Shown: one piece after another, positions 20,189-29,848 of the stretch
How the letters are laid out: each line of letters starts with the position of its first letter
How positions within the stretch are numbered: the first letter of the stretch is position 1
NCBI RefSeq assembly: GCF_900176435.1
Contig: NZ_FWYE01000001.1
Location: 248,001 to 312,000, forward strand
From: Picrophilus oshimae DSM 9789
GTDB taxonomy: Archaea > Thermoplasmatota > Thermoplasmata > Thermoplasmatales > Thermoplasmataceae
DNA: 64,000 bases
Reading direction: 5' to 3'
Notes under the pieces: model-generated
Told to the model about the DNA's origin: nothing
The model's input: the letters and a program-made list of their open reading frames with translations, nothing else
Database searches by the model: none
Program-made: the position numbers and the translations under genes

Positions 20189-23100
20189 TTATTTACCCTT
20201 TTTACCGCGTTCCACTGCAAATAATGCTATGAAGATCACTGCTATAACTGCCAGTATGCCCATTATTGCATAGTCTATTACTGGTGTAACATCCTTTGTA
20301 ACCTTCTGTGTAACTGTTACCTTCTTTGTTACTGTATGCGTTACAACGTAGGATGGAACCAGATAGAAGTGCTCTACTGTTGTTGGATCCGTTCCATTTT
20401 TGTACGTTATTGTTAATGTTACCTCTGTTACTATTGAAACGTTTGGCGCATTGTATGTTAATGAGTATGATCCAGATGATCCTGTGCTGGCCGATGTTAT
20501 CGATACTTTTCCTATGTTAACGCTAACATTGAATGGTACATCGGATGCATATGGACCTGCCATTGAGTCATATGTTGAATTTACGAACATTGTGTATGTG
20601 TTGTTTGCCGGTAAGATCTGAACACCGTTGTATATTGTTGAGCCCTGTATGTATGCATTTACCACCGGGTGGTTCAGTGGATGTAACGTTGAATTGTAAT
20701 GGAATTCATCTGCCCATACGTATGTCTGATTTACATAGTTTGCTCCCCAGACACCTATTTCGAATTCATCGAATGGTATTATATACTTTGACGTGTATGA
20801 CATGCCCTCAAATGAGGCCACGGAGCCATTTACCATAACCGGCTTGTATAATCCGGTAGATAGATTTGCCATTGCAACTCCGCTGGCATTCGTTGTTAAT
20901 GTTATCTCAGGCATTGATGTTGATCCGAAGTACTGGTTTGGATTGAATCCGTTGCCGAGTCCACCTATGAAGTATCCACGGTTTGCACCAAGTGCATTCT
21001 GTGCCGTTAATGTTACCTTGTATCCTGGTACAGGCTTTGAGCCGTTCATTACTGTTACCATTATTGTTGAAACTCCGTTGTACGAAGTAACCTGGTTCAT
21101 TACATTTACCTTTATGTTGTAATGATTTGTCTGGTTTGTTACCATTACTGGCATCTCGAATGGCTGGACAACACCAAAGCCGCTTGGATTAAATGACGAT
21201 GTTACCTCTCCGAGAACATCGTAAGGTGCCTCGCCTGATAATGGTGCTCCTGCGGCGTAATCTCCTATGAATATGTATTCTTCAGAGTATTCTCCGTTTA
21301 ATTTGAAGTTAAAGTCTGGATTTACCTTAAGCATCAATGTTATGTTTCCGGTGCTGTTTGTCACTCCTGATATCTCTGTTAGATTCGTTGACATTATTGG
21401 CGCACCTGTGCTGTTAAGGCCGACTATTACACCGTATGGCCATATAGATGTCACGTTCTTTACTATTTCATTGCCGTAGGCCTTTGCCATTATTGAGGCA
21501 TTTAGGACCTGTACAGTGTATGCATATCCCGATACCGGTTTATCCGTCATTGGATTTACTATTGTTATATTAAACATCCTGTAGCCAGTGCCATTTATTA
21601 ACTCGGGTAAATTCGATGTCTTGTATGCTATTGCATATGGCAGCACATCTATATCAGTGTAACCTATACCGCTTACAGCATTGGACATTGTTGCCGATGC
21701 AGATACGTTTATGGTTGATAAATAGTCATTTGTGTATATAAGATCATTCTGTGGAAGAACCTTGAATTCAAACCTGTACTGTCCAAGTGAGTTTGTTGTT
21801 CCACTGTACGATGTTATATTTAATAATGCACCCTGCGGGTTGTATCCTATAACAACATTTGCGCCTGATACTGGCTGGCCAAACTGGTTTCTTACCTGTA
21901 TCGTTATGTTTCCATACTGGCCATTCAAGAATATTCTGTGTGTATTAAATACAGAGACCTCAAGCTGCTGCTCAACCTTCTTTGGAACCTTTACGACCGG
22001 AACAACAACCCTCTTATGCAGTGAGAAGAAGTTCCAGTACCAGAAGCCACCTATACCAAGTGTATCCTTAACTATGCCTGTGTATGTTGCATTGTTTATT
22101 GGTATTAAATCAACGCCGTATCCAAGGTTTATCAATGTTGATTCGTTTGCACCTATGAACTGTATTGTATCGCCTATTTTTACTGACTGGGCCACACTAA
22201 CAGTTGAAAGCATTTTTGTTACAAGGTTATTCATCAGGTTTGTCATGTAAGTTGTGTTTCTCAATGATCCATTGTAATACATTGATGTAAACGGACCCAA
22301 ATAGAAACCGGTTCCTATGCCAGTTGTATCGTATGTATCCTCAAAGAAGCCAACAGGATTTGAAACTATTCCTGATATACCAAGTGATATAACATTAAAT
22401 GTATTCGGCGTGCTTGGTGTTAAACCAACAAGGTTTGATACCAGCGTTGTGAATGATTCCTGCTTGACGGTTGTCGGTATTCCTATTGAATCCCATGATT
22501 TTGCTATGACCTCTGCGCCTTCAACACCAAGTGGATCCTCACTTGCAACGGTTATCTGTATTGTTGCCGTTACAGGCTTTCCATGATAAAGCCAGTTACC
22601 TGCGCTATCCTTGCTAAATCCAGGTATCTTTGATATCATGTTATATGCCAGTGTTGGGTTATATGGATATGTTGGCACATTTGAATCATGGTAAAGTGCA
22701 TCTGATGTTGGCACAATTGATGCTCCGGGTGTTGCGTAACCCTCATCTATAACGCTTGCTATGTACTGTTTGTTTACTGCATAGTTTAATGCCTGCCTGA
22801 ACTGTGTTATATTATAAGGTGCATCAGCCTTGTACGAGTTTATCTGCATGTAGCCGTAACCGGTACCTGGCTTTTCATATATATATGTATTTGGTATTGT
22901 CTTTAACGTTGGCAAAAACGTTGGTGGTGGTGGTAACATTATTGAATAGATCTCACCCTTCGCCATTGCAGATACAGCCGGAGAATATGATGCAAAGTAG
23001 ATATCCTTTATTGAGTATATCTTAGGTGTGTACTGCTTTAATGATGAGTTGTACTGTACAAAGTAATGTGGATTTACATATAATTGCCAGTAATCACTTG

Positions 23101-24073
23101 GAAGCCAGACACCGTGTGGCATTCCATATCCGGCATACATCATGAATGGCCCGGATCCAACAAGTCCCGGTGCATAGCCGGTTGTCGGATTCCATCCAAG
23201 ATTCCAGGCATTATATGATTCCGAAGCGGGAAGATTCGGTGTGTAGTTCCAGAGACCTGGTGTTGATGCATAATCATGCTTTACCCATATATGATATGGC
23301 AATATCGGTGTTTCAAGTGTATCGAGTACAAATATACTGCTCTGTCCAGACATTAAGAATTCAACTGTTAGGTTATTAACAGGTATTATATTTACAACAT
23401 CATAGTACTCTCCGGAGTAATCCTGTGATTCATTTAATATTTCCCATGAAAGTATAAAGTCTGCAGCCTGAACATAGTATGTCTTCATTTTCATCGATTT
23501 GAATAATGTGTAGTTATGATATACCTTCTGACCTGTTTCTGGATTATAATAGTATGTGTGGTTTGAGAAGCAGTATGTGTCATTTGCATTCTGTGGTGTC
23601 CAGTCCTGCCACTGTACACCAGGTCTTATATGGACAGTCCATATGTATTTAACAGGCTCATTCTGAAGTGTAAATGGTGAGAATGCCGTCATGTTTGCAG
23701 GTGCCTTTGATTCTGACCATGATGTTGCAAGCCATGGTGATATTGATTCATTTGGCAGGAAGTTTGTGGCCGAATCATATATCTCATCAAGAAGCATGAA
23801 ATCACAAACCGTGCTTGCGTCCCAGATGTTTATATAGTTTATGTTTCCAATCTCTCCTATCTTATATGTACCATTTGTATATCCAGGTTCCTGCATTGTT
23901 GTGGTCGGATATGTATATGGTGCTGGACCTGCATTCTTTGCCACGGCTGGCGCTGATGTCTGCCCTGGAATTGCTGCTCCAAAACCCTCTGCAACAAATA
24001 TCAGGGAGACTATCAGAACCGCTGCTATTAACATATACTTTTTAAACTTTTTTCGATAGTCACTTTCTGACAT
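20189..24073 (-). CDS. Membrane-anchored oligopeptide-type ABC solute-binding protein with three Ig-like repeats
   Basis: 1294 residues. It has an N-terminal signal/anchor segment (residues about 12-33), a family 5 solute-binding domain in the first 700 residues (PYNPTLAYNMISKIPGF, FRQALNYAVNKQYIA), then a linker VPVVKVPKKVEQ, then three Ig-like modules each with a P-V-S/P-G turn and a TNS/A-x-G strand (QPVSGANV, KPVSGYAY, KPVPGYKV). It ends with a Val/Thr-rich stretch and a C-terminal transmembrane helix followed by GKKGK. It delivers oligopeptides to the DppB/C permease encoded upstream. Its ATG is about 27 bases from atatttaaat (24095-24104), so it also has its own promoter, fitting a need for excess binding protein. 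It is roughly twice the usual family length. Confidence 0.88.
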   Translation of the reverse strand: MSESDYRKKFKKYMLIAAVLIVSLIFVAEGFGAAIPGQTSAPAVAKNAGPAPYTYPTTTMQEPGYTNGTYKIGEIGNINYINIWDASTVCDFMLLDEIYDSATNFLPNESISPWLATSWSESKAPANMTAFSPFTLQNEPVKYIWTVHIRPGVQWQDWTPQNANDTYCFSNHTYYYNPETGQKVYHNYTLFKSMKMKTYYVQAADFILSWEILNESQDYSGEYYDVVNIIPVNNLTVEFLMSGQSSIFVLDTLETPILPYHIWVKHDYASTPGLWNYTPNLPASESYNAWNLGWNPTTGYAPGLVGSGPFMMYAGYGMPHGVWLPSDYWQLYVNPHYFVQYNSSLKQYTPKIYSIKDIYFASYSPAVSAMAKGEIYSIMLPPPPTFLPTLKTIPNTYIYEKPGTGYGYMQINSYKADAPYNITQFRQALNYAVNKQYIASVIDEGYATPGASIVPTSDALYHDSNVPTYPYNPTLAYNMISKIPGFSKDSAGNWLYHGKPVTATIQITVASEDPLGVEGAEVIAKSWDSIGIPTTVKQESFTTLVSNLVGLTPSTPNTFNVISLGISGIVSNPVGFFEDTYDTTGIGTGFYLGPFTSMYYNGSLRNTTYMTNLMNNLVTKMLSTVSVAQSVKIGDTIQFIGANESTLINLGYGVDLIPINNATYTGIVKDTLGIGGFWYWNFFSLHKRVVVPVVKVPKKVEQQLEVSVFNTHRIFLNGQYGNITIQVRNQFGQPVSGANVVIGYNPQGALLNITSYSGTTNSLGQYRFEFKVLPQNDLIYTNDYLSTINVSASATMSNAVSGIGYTDIDVLPYAIAYKTSNLPELINGTGYRMFNITIVNPMTDKPVSGYAYTVQVLNASIMAKAYGNEIVKNVTSIWPYGVIVGLNSTGAPIMSTNLTEISGVTNSTGNITLMLKVNPDFNFKLNGEYSEEYIFIGDYAAGAPLSGEAPYDVLGEVTSSFNPSGFGVVQPFEMPVMVTNQTNHYNIKVNVMNQVTSYNGVSTIMVTVMNGSKPVPGYKVTLTAQNALGANRGYFIGGLGNGFNPNQYFGSTSMPEITLTTNASGVAMANLSTGLYKPVMVNGSVASFEGMSYTSKYIIPFDEFEIGVWGANYVNQTYVWADEFHYNSTLHPLNHPVVNAYIQGSTIYNGVQILPANNTYTMFVNSTYDSMAGPYASDVPFNVSVNIGKVSITSASTGSSGSYSLTYNAPNVSIVTEVTLTITYKNGTDPTTVEHFYLVPSYVVTHTVTKKVTVTQKVTKDVTPVIDYAIMGILAVIAVIFIALFAVERGKKGK

Positions 24074-24161
24074 TATATGTTAATTAAAAAAACAATATTT
24101 AAATCTTTTTCTAATACATATATACTTTTCATATAAATTTAAAAGGAATCTACTATAGTAA

Positions 24162-24503
24162 TTATAAAAAACTAATTAGAAATGCAAAAATTATATATAT
24201 TAGTCCAATACCTATATATATAAGTGTCATTATTAATTGCTGTTTATAAATATAGTTAAGATCACCTTCATTAAATGGCAGACCTGTTCTAAAAACGTCC
24301 TTTATATATGATTTTGCACCAAAGCTTGACCAGGCGCCGCCAAAGATTACTGTTATGCCCGCTATAAAAAGGATTACGGGCATGTAACTGAAGTATTCAA
24401 AATGATAAAAAAAGTAAAATGGCAGCGGTATAAGGATTAAAAATAATAATATAAATAGAGGTATTGCAGCGTATTTCAGCCTTGTTTTGTTTATTTCGTT
24501 CAT
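24162..24503 (-). CDS. Small membrane protein in the oligopeptide ABC operon
   Basis: 113 residues with three hydrophobic helices (about 12-33, 39-56 and 88-112) and a cytoplasmic or outer loop GAKSYIKDVFRTGLPFNEGDLNYIY. No family recognised. Its start overlaps the stop of the fused ATPase gene by four bases (ATGA), and it lies just before the solute-binding protein gene, so it is translated with the transporter. An accessory subunit of the ABC system is a plausible inference. Confidence 0.65.
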   Translation of the reverse strand: MNEINKTRLKYAAIPLFILLFLILIPLPFYFFYHFEYFSYMPVILFIAGITVIFGGAWSSFGAKSYIKDVFRTGLPFNEGDLNYIYKQQLIMTLIYIGIGLIYIIFAFLISFL

Positions 24504-26662
24504 CTTATCATTGGTGATATTATCATTTTTAGATCTCTCTGGCTCCAGTTAATCTTTGAATCAAGCTCCTCCGGCGAGAAATGGCACAGATACCAGTGAT
24601 CGCCTATCCTCTGGTATTCTGGTTTTTCATATTTGCATTTCACCTCACGGTACAAACATCTTTCATAGAAGCGGCAGCCCTTCGGAACATTGATTGCATT
24701 GCCTATCTCACCCATGATGCCGATGTTTCCTGGATTCCAGTCTGGTGTTGGTACAGGAACTGCCCTTATAAGTGCCCTTGTGTATGGATGCTCCGGATTG
24801 TTTATTATATCACTGGCCTTTCCATATTCAACGGCAACACCAAGGTACATAACCATTATGTAATCCGATAGATAATAAACAGATGCAATGTCGTGTGAAA
24901 TGTAAAGCACTGACAGATTTGTTTTGTTCCTTATCTCCTTTAAAAGATTCATGAATCCTGCCCTTAACGAGACATCCAGCATTGATGTTGGCTCATCTGC
25001 AACAAGGAATTTAACCCCGCCAAGAACCAGTGCGCGTGCCGTTGCAACCCTCTGCCTTTCACCGCCTGATAGTTCATGAGGATACCTTTCAAGGTAATTT
25101 TCCGGTGGCGTCAGTGATACCGTTTTCAATATATTTTTCACCATTTTGACCATTTCATCTGGATCCTTTGTTATCCTGTGCGCTATTATTGGTTCTGATA
25201 TAATATCAAAAACGGTCATCTTTGGATTTAATGAATCGTATGGGTCCTGGAAGATCATCTGGGTACTTCTTCTAAATAATGAATAATCATCTTTATTTTC
25301 AATCTTTGTTATATCTATCTTTTTATTATCGAAGATATATACTATATCACCGGCTGTTGGTTTTATTAAATCTATTATTGTCCTTGCAAACGTTGTTTTC
25401 CCTGAGCCGGATTCACCAACTATTCCAAGAATTTCGCCCTGTCTTATATTTATAGAGACATGATCAACCGCCCTGACAAATAGATCATTTCTTGAGAACA
25501 GCTTGCCTGATAATGATTTTTTCAATGAGAAGTATGTAACAAGGTCATTTACATTTAATACGTCTTCCCCGAATTTAATATTGTTTTCATAATCTTCATT
25601 TATATTTGATTCGTGCTTTTTCAATTCGTTTGCAAAGAAACACCTGCTGTAATGCACATCATCAATTGTTACAATGGGTGGCTCTGATTGACCGCACACA
25701 TCACTGCTGTATGGGCAGCGTTCATAGAAGCGGCAGCCCTTCGGAACATTGATTGGATCCGGAAGGCTTCCGGGTATTCCATGAACCGTTTTCCTTGCAT
25801 TTTTAATGCTTGGGTAGCTCCTCAAAAGCTCTATTGAATATGGATTCCTCGAATTTATGTATATATCACGTGCGGTACCGTACTCCATTATTTTTCCTGC
25901 ATAAAGAACGGCAACGTGGTCTGCAAGCTGGGATATAACACCAATATCATGTGATATTATTATTAAATTTTTTATTTTTCCCTCGCTCTTTAGTTTTTTT
26001 AACTGGCTTATAATTTCTGCCTGTGTTATAACGTCAAGACCTGTTGTTGGCTCATCGGCTATCACTATATCTGGGTTCAATGCAAGTGCCATGGCTATAA
26101 CCGCACGCTGCTTCATTCCACCTGATAATTCATGTGGATATGCCTTCAGAACAGCAGGATTTAAACCTGCATATTTTATTGTCTCAACAACTCTTTTATC
26201 TATCTCATCATCGCTAAGATCTGTATGTATTTTGTAAACCTCCTTGATCTGCTTTTCTATTGTATAAACAGGATTGAAAGAGTTCATTGCGCCCTGGAAG
26301 ACCATTGATATATTCTTCCAGCGCATGTTTCTTAGGTTTATACTAAGCATTTTTATCTGCGATCTTGATAGTTTTTTCCTTGGTGGGTTTACAGTTGTAG
26401 AATTTATGTACTCATTGCCCCTAAATGATATGCTACCACTAACATGTGCATTTGATGGTAATAAGCCCATTATGGCAGTTGCCAGGGTGCTCTTACCTGA
26501 GCCGGATTCACCAAGTATGCCAAGGCTCTCACCCTCAACAAGCTCTATGTTTATATCATCAAGTGCATGAACCGTGCCGTCATAGGTATCAAAATTAACA
26601 GAGAAGTTTTTAATGCTTAGTATTGATTCCCCATTTTGCTTTTCTTTTTCTATTTCGATCAT
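24500..26662 (-). CDS. Fused oligopeptide ABC ATPase (DppD-DppF)
   Basis: 720 residues with two complete nucleotide-binding domains. First half: Walker A GESGSGKSTLA, signature LSGGMKQR, Walker B IVIADEPTTGLD, H-loop IISHD. Second half: GESGSGKTTFA, LSGGERQR, FLVADEPTSMLD, YISHD. Each half ends with the oligopeptide-family C-terminal extension carrying NVPKGCRFYERC, a cysteine motif that in some members binds an iron-sulfur cluster. In bacteria DppD and DppF are separate proteins; here the heterodimer is one chain. It energises the DppB/DppC channel from the cytoplasmic side. It overlaps dppC by four bases. The DNA for NVPKGCRFYER is identical over 35 bases in the two halves. Confidence 0.95.
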   Translation of the reverse strand: MIEIEKEKQNGESILSIKNFSVNFDTYDGTVHALDDINIELVEGESLGILGESGSGKSTLATAIMGLLPSNAHVSGSISFRGNEYINSTTVNPPRKKLSRSQIKMLSINLRNMRWKNISMVFQGAMNSFNPVYTIEKQIKEVYKIHTDLSDDEIDKRVVETIKYAGLNPAVLKAYPHELSGGMKQRAVIAMALALNPDIVIADEPTTGLDVITQAEIISQLKKLKSEGKIKNLIIISHDIGVISQLADHVAVLYAGKIMEYGTARDIYINSRNPYSIELLRSYPSIKNARKTVHGIPGSLPDPINVPKGCRFYERCPYSSDVCGQSEPPIVTIDDVHYSRCFFANELKKHESNINEDYENNIKFGEDVLNVNDLVTYFSLKKSLSGKLFSRNDLFVRAVDHVSINIRQGEILGIVGESGSGKTTFARTIIDLIKPTAGDIVYIFDNKKIDITKIENKDDYSLFRRSTQMIFQDPYDSLNPKMTVFDIISEPIIAHRITKDPDEMVKMVKNILKTVSLTPPENYLERYPHELSGGERQRVATARALVLGGVKFLVADEPTSMLDVSLRAGFMNLLKEIRNKTNLSVLYISHDIASVYYLSDYIMVMYLGVAVEYGKASDIINNPEHPYTRALIRAVPVPTPDWNPGNIGIMGEIGNAINVPKGCRFYERCLYREVKCKYEKPEYQRIGDHWYLCHFSPEELDSKINWSQRDLKMIISPMIR
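24662..24696. repeat. 35-base direct repeat, copy 1 (inside fused ATPase gene)
   Basis: This stretch begins ttcatagaagcggcagccct and is identical over 35 bases to 25721-25755. It encodes the C-terminal Cys motif NVPKGCRFYER of the second ATPase half. Confidence 0.85.
25721..25755. repeat. 35-base direct repeat, copy 2 (inside fused ATPase gene)
   Basis: Identical to 24662-24696 over 35 bases, while the surrounding DNA of the two halves has diverged freely. It encodes the same motif in the first ATPase half. Recombination between copies would delete about 1059 bases in frame (353 codons). Confidence 0.85.
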
Positions 26663-28806
26663 CTTCTACCACCGACCCTGGGATTAACAACCTCATCAAG
26701 ACCCCTGGCTATAAATATAAATGCCATTATAAAAAGCGTAATTGCAACTATTGGTGGTATAAACCACCATGGCGCTATGGCAAGATCAAAGAAATCTGAG
26801 TAGAAACCGCTTAGCATTCCACCCCATGTTGGAACCGTTAAAGGTGCAAGTCCAAGGATCTCCAGTGTTGAAACTGAGCCAACAGCACCGCCGATGTTTA
26901 TTGCTGTTATATAAACGAGCAGCGGACCCATGTTGGGAAACATATGCCTTCTTAATATCTGCATTGTGCTTGCACCTGAAACCTTTGCTGCATCAACAAA
27001 CGTCCTTGATTTTATACCACGGACAACACCTATCAATGTAAAAGTTGCAAATTCCCATCCAAGGAATGTAAGTATTAATATAATGTTTGGAATGCTTGGG
27101 CCAAGAATCTTTGCCATTACTATAAGAAATGGCAGCCCTGGTATAAGGTATATTGCAAGTGTTATTGTTTCTATGACCGCACTCACCATTCCTGAGAAAT
27201 AGCCTATAAACATTGATATTATTGCGGCTATTATTAATATTGCTATGCCAACAACGAAGCCAACCTCAAGATCTATTGGAAAGCTTCCGATGAATAATGA
27301 CCAGACATCATTGCCCTCTGAGTTTGTTCCCAGCGGGAATGAATTGCCTGATAAAGTATGAAATGTTGGCGGTAATGGATTTATATCCTTACCTGCAGTT
27401 GAATATAAATAGAAATTCGATGATGATACAAAGGCTATTGATTCACCTGCTGTCTTTGAATTAAGCAGGAACTCAGGATTGGATATCTTTTCCTTTAGAT
27501 CAAGGCCCCAGCCAAATGGATCCTTGCTTGATAAATACTCCATGTAAACAAAGTCACCGGTTGAGTTATCATATAATAGAAATGTGCTTGAACCATAATC
27601 AGGAACTATTCCACTTATATAAAATGGTGATGCCACGGTTCTTTGAATTCTTCCAGGACCTGATAGAAGATATATGTTCTTTGATGTTGTGACCACAAAG
27701 GTCGATGGAAATCCTGATTCTCCGGCCGTTGATGAAACTCCCGTGATTTTAGAATTGCCCTTAAATACACTGCCTAATGTGAAATTCACAAGATTTAATG
27801 AGTAAACGCTGTTATTGCCATAGAAGAATAATGAATTATATTTATTAAGGCCTTCATTGTAGGCTAAAGGGATGTACATTCCTGAAACATTAACAGGAAC
27901 TGTTTTATTATAGATTTCCGTGCCGTTAACACTGTAAAACATGATTCTGTTACCTGATGATATTATAATACCACCATCATTGTATGCATTTGAATTGCCA
28001 AGAAGTGAGCCATAGTATATGAAATGTGGATTATTTAGGTTATTAATTGGTTTTGACCATACCATTGAACCTGTTAGCGTGTACTCATTTAAATGATATG
28101 TTCCATTATTGTTTACTGTAAATATATATGCAGGATTGCATATTTCATTGAAATTTGGAATTCCTGAATAGCTCTCGTGATATGACATTGCGCTTGTTGT
28201 TGAGTATATTATATTCTTTTCGTGTATTGTTGAAACCGATGCGCTTGGTGTTCCTGAGCCGTAGCTTGATCCTGACCAGTTTATCTTTGCTATGTAAACA
28301 TCATTGTTTGTATAAACAAGTAAATATGTATTTAATGATAGAACACCGGCTATTGCATATTTATTATAATCCCCAACGGTGAATGCCCTTAGGCCCAGCG
28401 GCGCCGATGAGATGTTAAAAAGTTTGTATTCCCTGCCATTGTTAACCGAGAGGCCGTATAGAGCATACGATGTTCCGGTATGGCCAGCACCAAAAACCAG
28501 ATAGCTGCCCTCTGGTGTTGATGATGTTGCTGTTAATTTCATCAATGAGCCTGATACCTCCGGATTAAAAGAGAGATGCGATGTTAACTGATTTGACGCA
28601 ACATAAAAATCCTCAGGAGGAGCTATGTATGTAACAGGGTCGCTATGCTGTATTATCAATGGAGATAGTACAGTTATAACTATGAATCCAACAAGTATAT
28701 AAAATCCAACCCTGCCGTATACAGATTTATAAAAAATATTCCACTGTTTTTTAAACTGCGCAATCCTGAACTTTAACCTCTTTTTTCTGTAACTTTCCTC
28801 GGCCAT
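26659..28806 (-). CDS. dppC: DppC-type ABC permease with a large propeller-like extracytoplasmic insert
   Basis: 715 residues from ATG 28806 (preceded by AAAGGTGTAATT; an in-frame ATG at 28836 would overlap dppB). Residues 33-53 are TM1. Residues about 60-64 (YIAPP) begin the usual loop, which is interrupted by about 420 extracytoplasmic residues and resumes at about 477 with PLPPTFHTLSG and the family motif PLGTNSEGNDVW (491-502). Then come five helices and a normal coupling loop (FVDAAKVSGASTMQILRRHMFPN). The insert consists of repeated short beta-strand blocks such as YLVFGAG, YLLVYTNNDVYIAKI, and IIISSGNRIMFYSVNG, resembling a beta-propeller. Ordinary DppC proteins are about 290 residues. 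The insert may bind substrate or the binding protein outside the cell (inference). Confidence 0.88.
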   Translation of the reverse strand: MAEESYRKKRLKFRIAQFKKQWNIFYKSVYGRVGFYILVGFIVITVLSPLIIQHSDPVTYIAPPEDFYVASNQLTSHLSFNPEVSGSLMKLTATSSTPEGSYLVFGAGHTGTSYALYGLSVNNGREYKLFNISSAPLGLRAFTVGDYNKYAIAGVLSLNTYLLVYTNNDVYIAKINWSGSSYGSGTPSASVSTIHEKNIIYSTTSAMSYHESYSGIPNFNEICNPAYIFTVNNNGTYHLNEYTLTGSMVWSKPINNLNNPHFIYYGSLLGNSNAYNDGGIIISSGNRIMFYSVNGTEIYNKTVPVNVSGMYIPLAYNEGLNKYNSLFFYGNNSVYSLNLVNFTLGSVFKGNSKITGVSSTAGESGFPSTFVVTTSKNIYLLSGPGRIQRTVASPFYISGIVPDYGSSTFLLYDNSTGDFVYMEYLSSKDPFGWGLDLKEKISNPEFLLNSKTAGESIAFVSSSNFYLYSTAGKDINPLPPTFHTLSGNSFPLGTNSEGNDVWSLFIGSFPIDLEVGFVVGIAILIIAAIISMFIGYFSGMVSAVIETITLAIYLIPGLPFLIVMAKILGPSIPNIILILTFLGWEFATFTLIGVVRGIKSRTFVDAAKVSGASTMQILRRHMFPNMGPLLVYITAINIGGAVGSVSTLEILGLAPLTVPTWGGMLSGFYSDFFDLAIAPWWFIPPIVAITLFIMAFIFIARGLDEVVNPRVGGRR

Positions 28807-28808
28807 AA

Positions 28809-29783
28809 TTACACCTTTATTCTTGGATCTATCCATGCATGTATAAAATCAACAAGAGAGTAGGCAAGTATAACAACTAATGTTATAACAAATAATGCTC
28901 CCTGGGCCACGGTTATATTATCCTTTATTGCCGCATCATAGAGCAATGTGCCCATCCCAGGCAGCGTAAATATAACCTCAACTATGACTGCACCGCTCAT
29001 AAGAAACGCAAATTCAAGGGCCATTCTGGTTGATATTGGTACCATGGCATTTCTTGCAGCATGATGGAACATTATATCTCCTTCCTTGACGCCCTTGGCG
29101 CGGGCCGTTGTTATGAAATCCTCTCCAAGAACAGAAACCATGGCAGCCCTTGTCGTTAATAAATGGCCCATGATCTCTATTACCGCAAGCACGGTAATAG
29201 GCATAACAAGATGATAAAAGGCATTGCTAAGACCTGCAAGTGTTGGATGCGTTATATCTGTTATCGGGAAAACCGCCCTTAATGGAAAGATGTGATAATA
29301 ACCTGCAAAGTAAACAAAGACCAGTATTGCAAGAACAAAGAACGGTATTGAGTTAAGGATCGTTGCTGTTGTTATTAGGCCCGTCTCTGATTTTTTGCCC
29401 CTTAAGAAGGATGTTGCTATGCCGGCAGGTATGCCTATGATAAATGATATAACTGCTGCTATACCGAACAGTAATAATGTGTATGGAAGTGCAGATTCAA
29501 CCTCAAGTGCAACTGATTCCTGGCTGTAAACAGATTTGCCAAAGTGAAATGTTAACATATCGCCAAGATATATCAAAAAATCATGGAAATTGATAGGACC
29601 GGCCAGTGGACCTAACTCCGCCTCAATAATTTTTAACTCACCTGGTGATGGATGCTTTAATCCATGCAGAAGTATTAATGCAGGGTTACCAATGGCCCTG
29701 AATAGCACGTAAAGAACCACCAGGACGAACAGAACTAATGATATATCCTGTATTATCTTCCTTATGATAAGGTACGTATTCAT
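28809..29783 (-). CDS. dppB: DppB-type oligopeptide ABC permease
   Basis: 324-residue canonical DppB: N-terminal helix, LGPLAGPINFHDFLIYLGDMLTFHFGKSVYS, five further helices, and the coupling loop EDFITTARAKGVKEGDIMFHHAARN with the invariant glycine. It forms the membrane channel with DppC. First gene of the operon dppB, dppC, dppDF, small membrane protein, binding protein. A ggtatattaat box at about 29806-29816 lies roughly 26 bases from the ATG. Confidence 0.95.
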   Translation of the reverse strand: MNTYLIIRKIIQDISLVLFVLVVLYVLFRAIGNPALILLHGLKHPSPGELKIIEAELGPLAGPINFHDFLIYLGDMLTFHFGKSVYSQESVALEVESALPYTLLLFGIAAVISFIIGIPAGIATSFLRGKKSETGLITTATILNSIPFFVLAILVFVYFAGYYHIFPLRAVFPITDITHPTLAGLSNAFYHLVMPITVLAVIEIMGHLLTTRAAMVSVLGEDFITTARAKGVKEGDIMFHHAARNAMVPISTRMALEFAFLMSGAVIVEVIFTLPGMGTLLYDAAIKDNITVAQGALFVITLVVILAYSLVDFIHAWIDPRIKV

Positions 29784-29848
29784 ATATATTAACTATATAA
29801 AATATGGTATATTAATTTTTTTTATTGGAGTAGTATCATGCAGACTTT

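Noticed and set aside
21732-22250. 172-codon plus-strand frame opposite the large binding protein
   Set aside because: Arises from the Thr/Asn-rich codons of the real gene; Cys/Phe-rich composition unlike neighbours.
24662-25755. The 35-base repeats as a mobile-element or attachment site
   Set aside because: Both copies lie in frame at matching positions of the two ATPase halves, so coding homology explains them.
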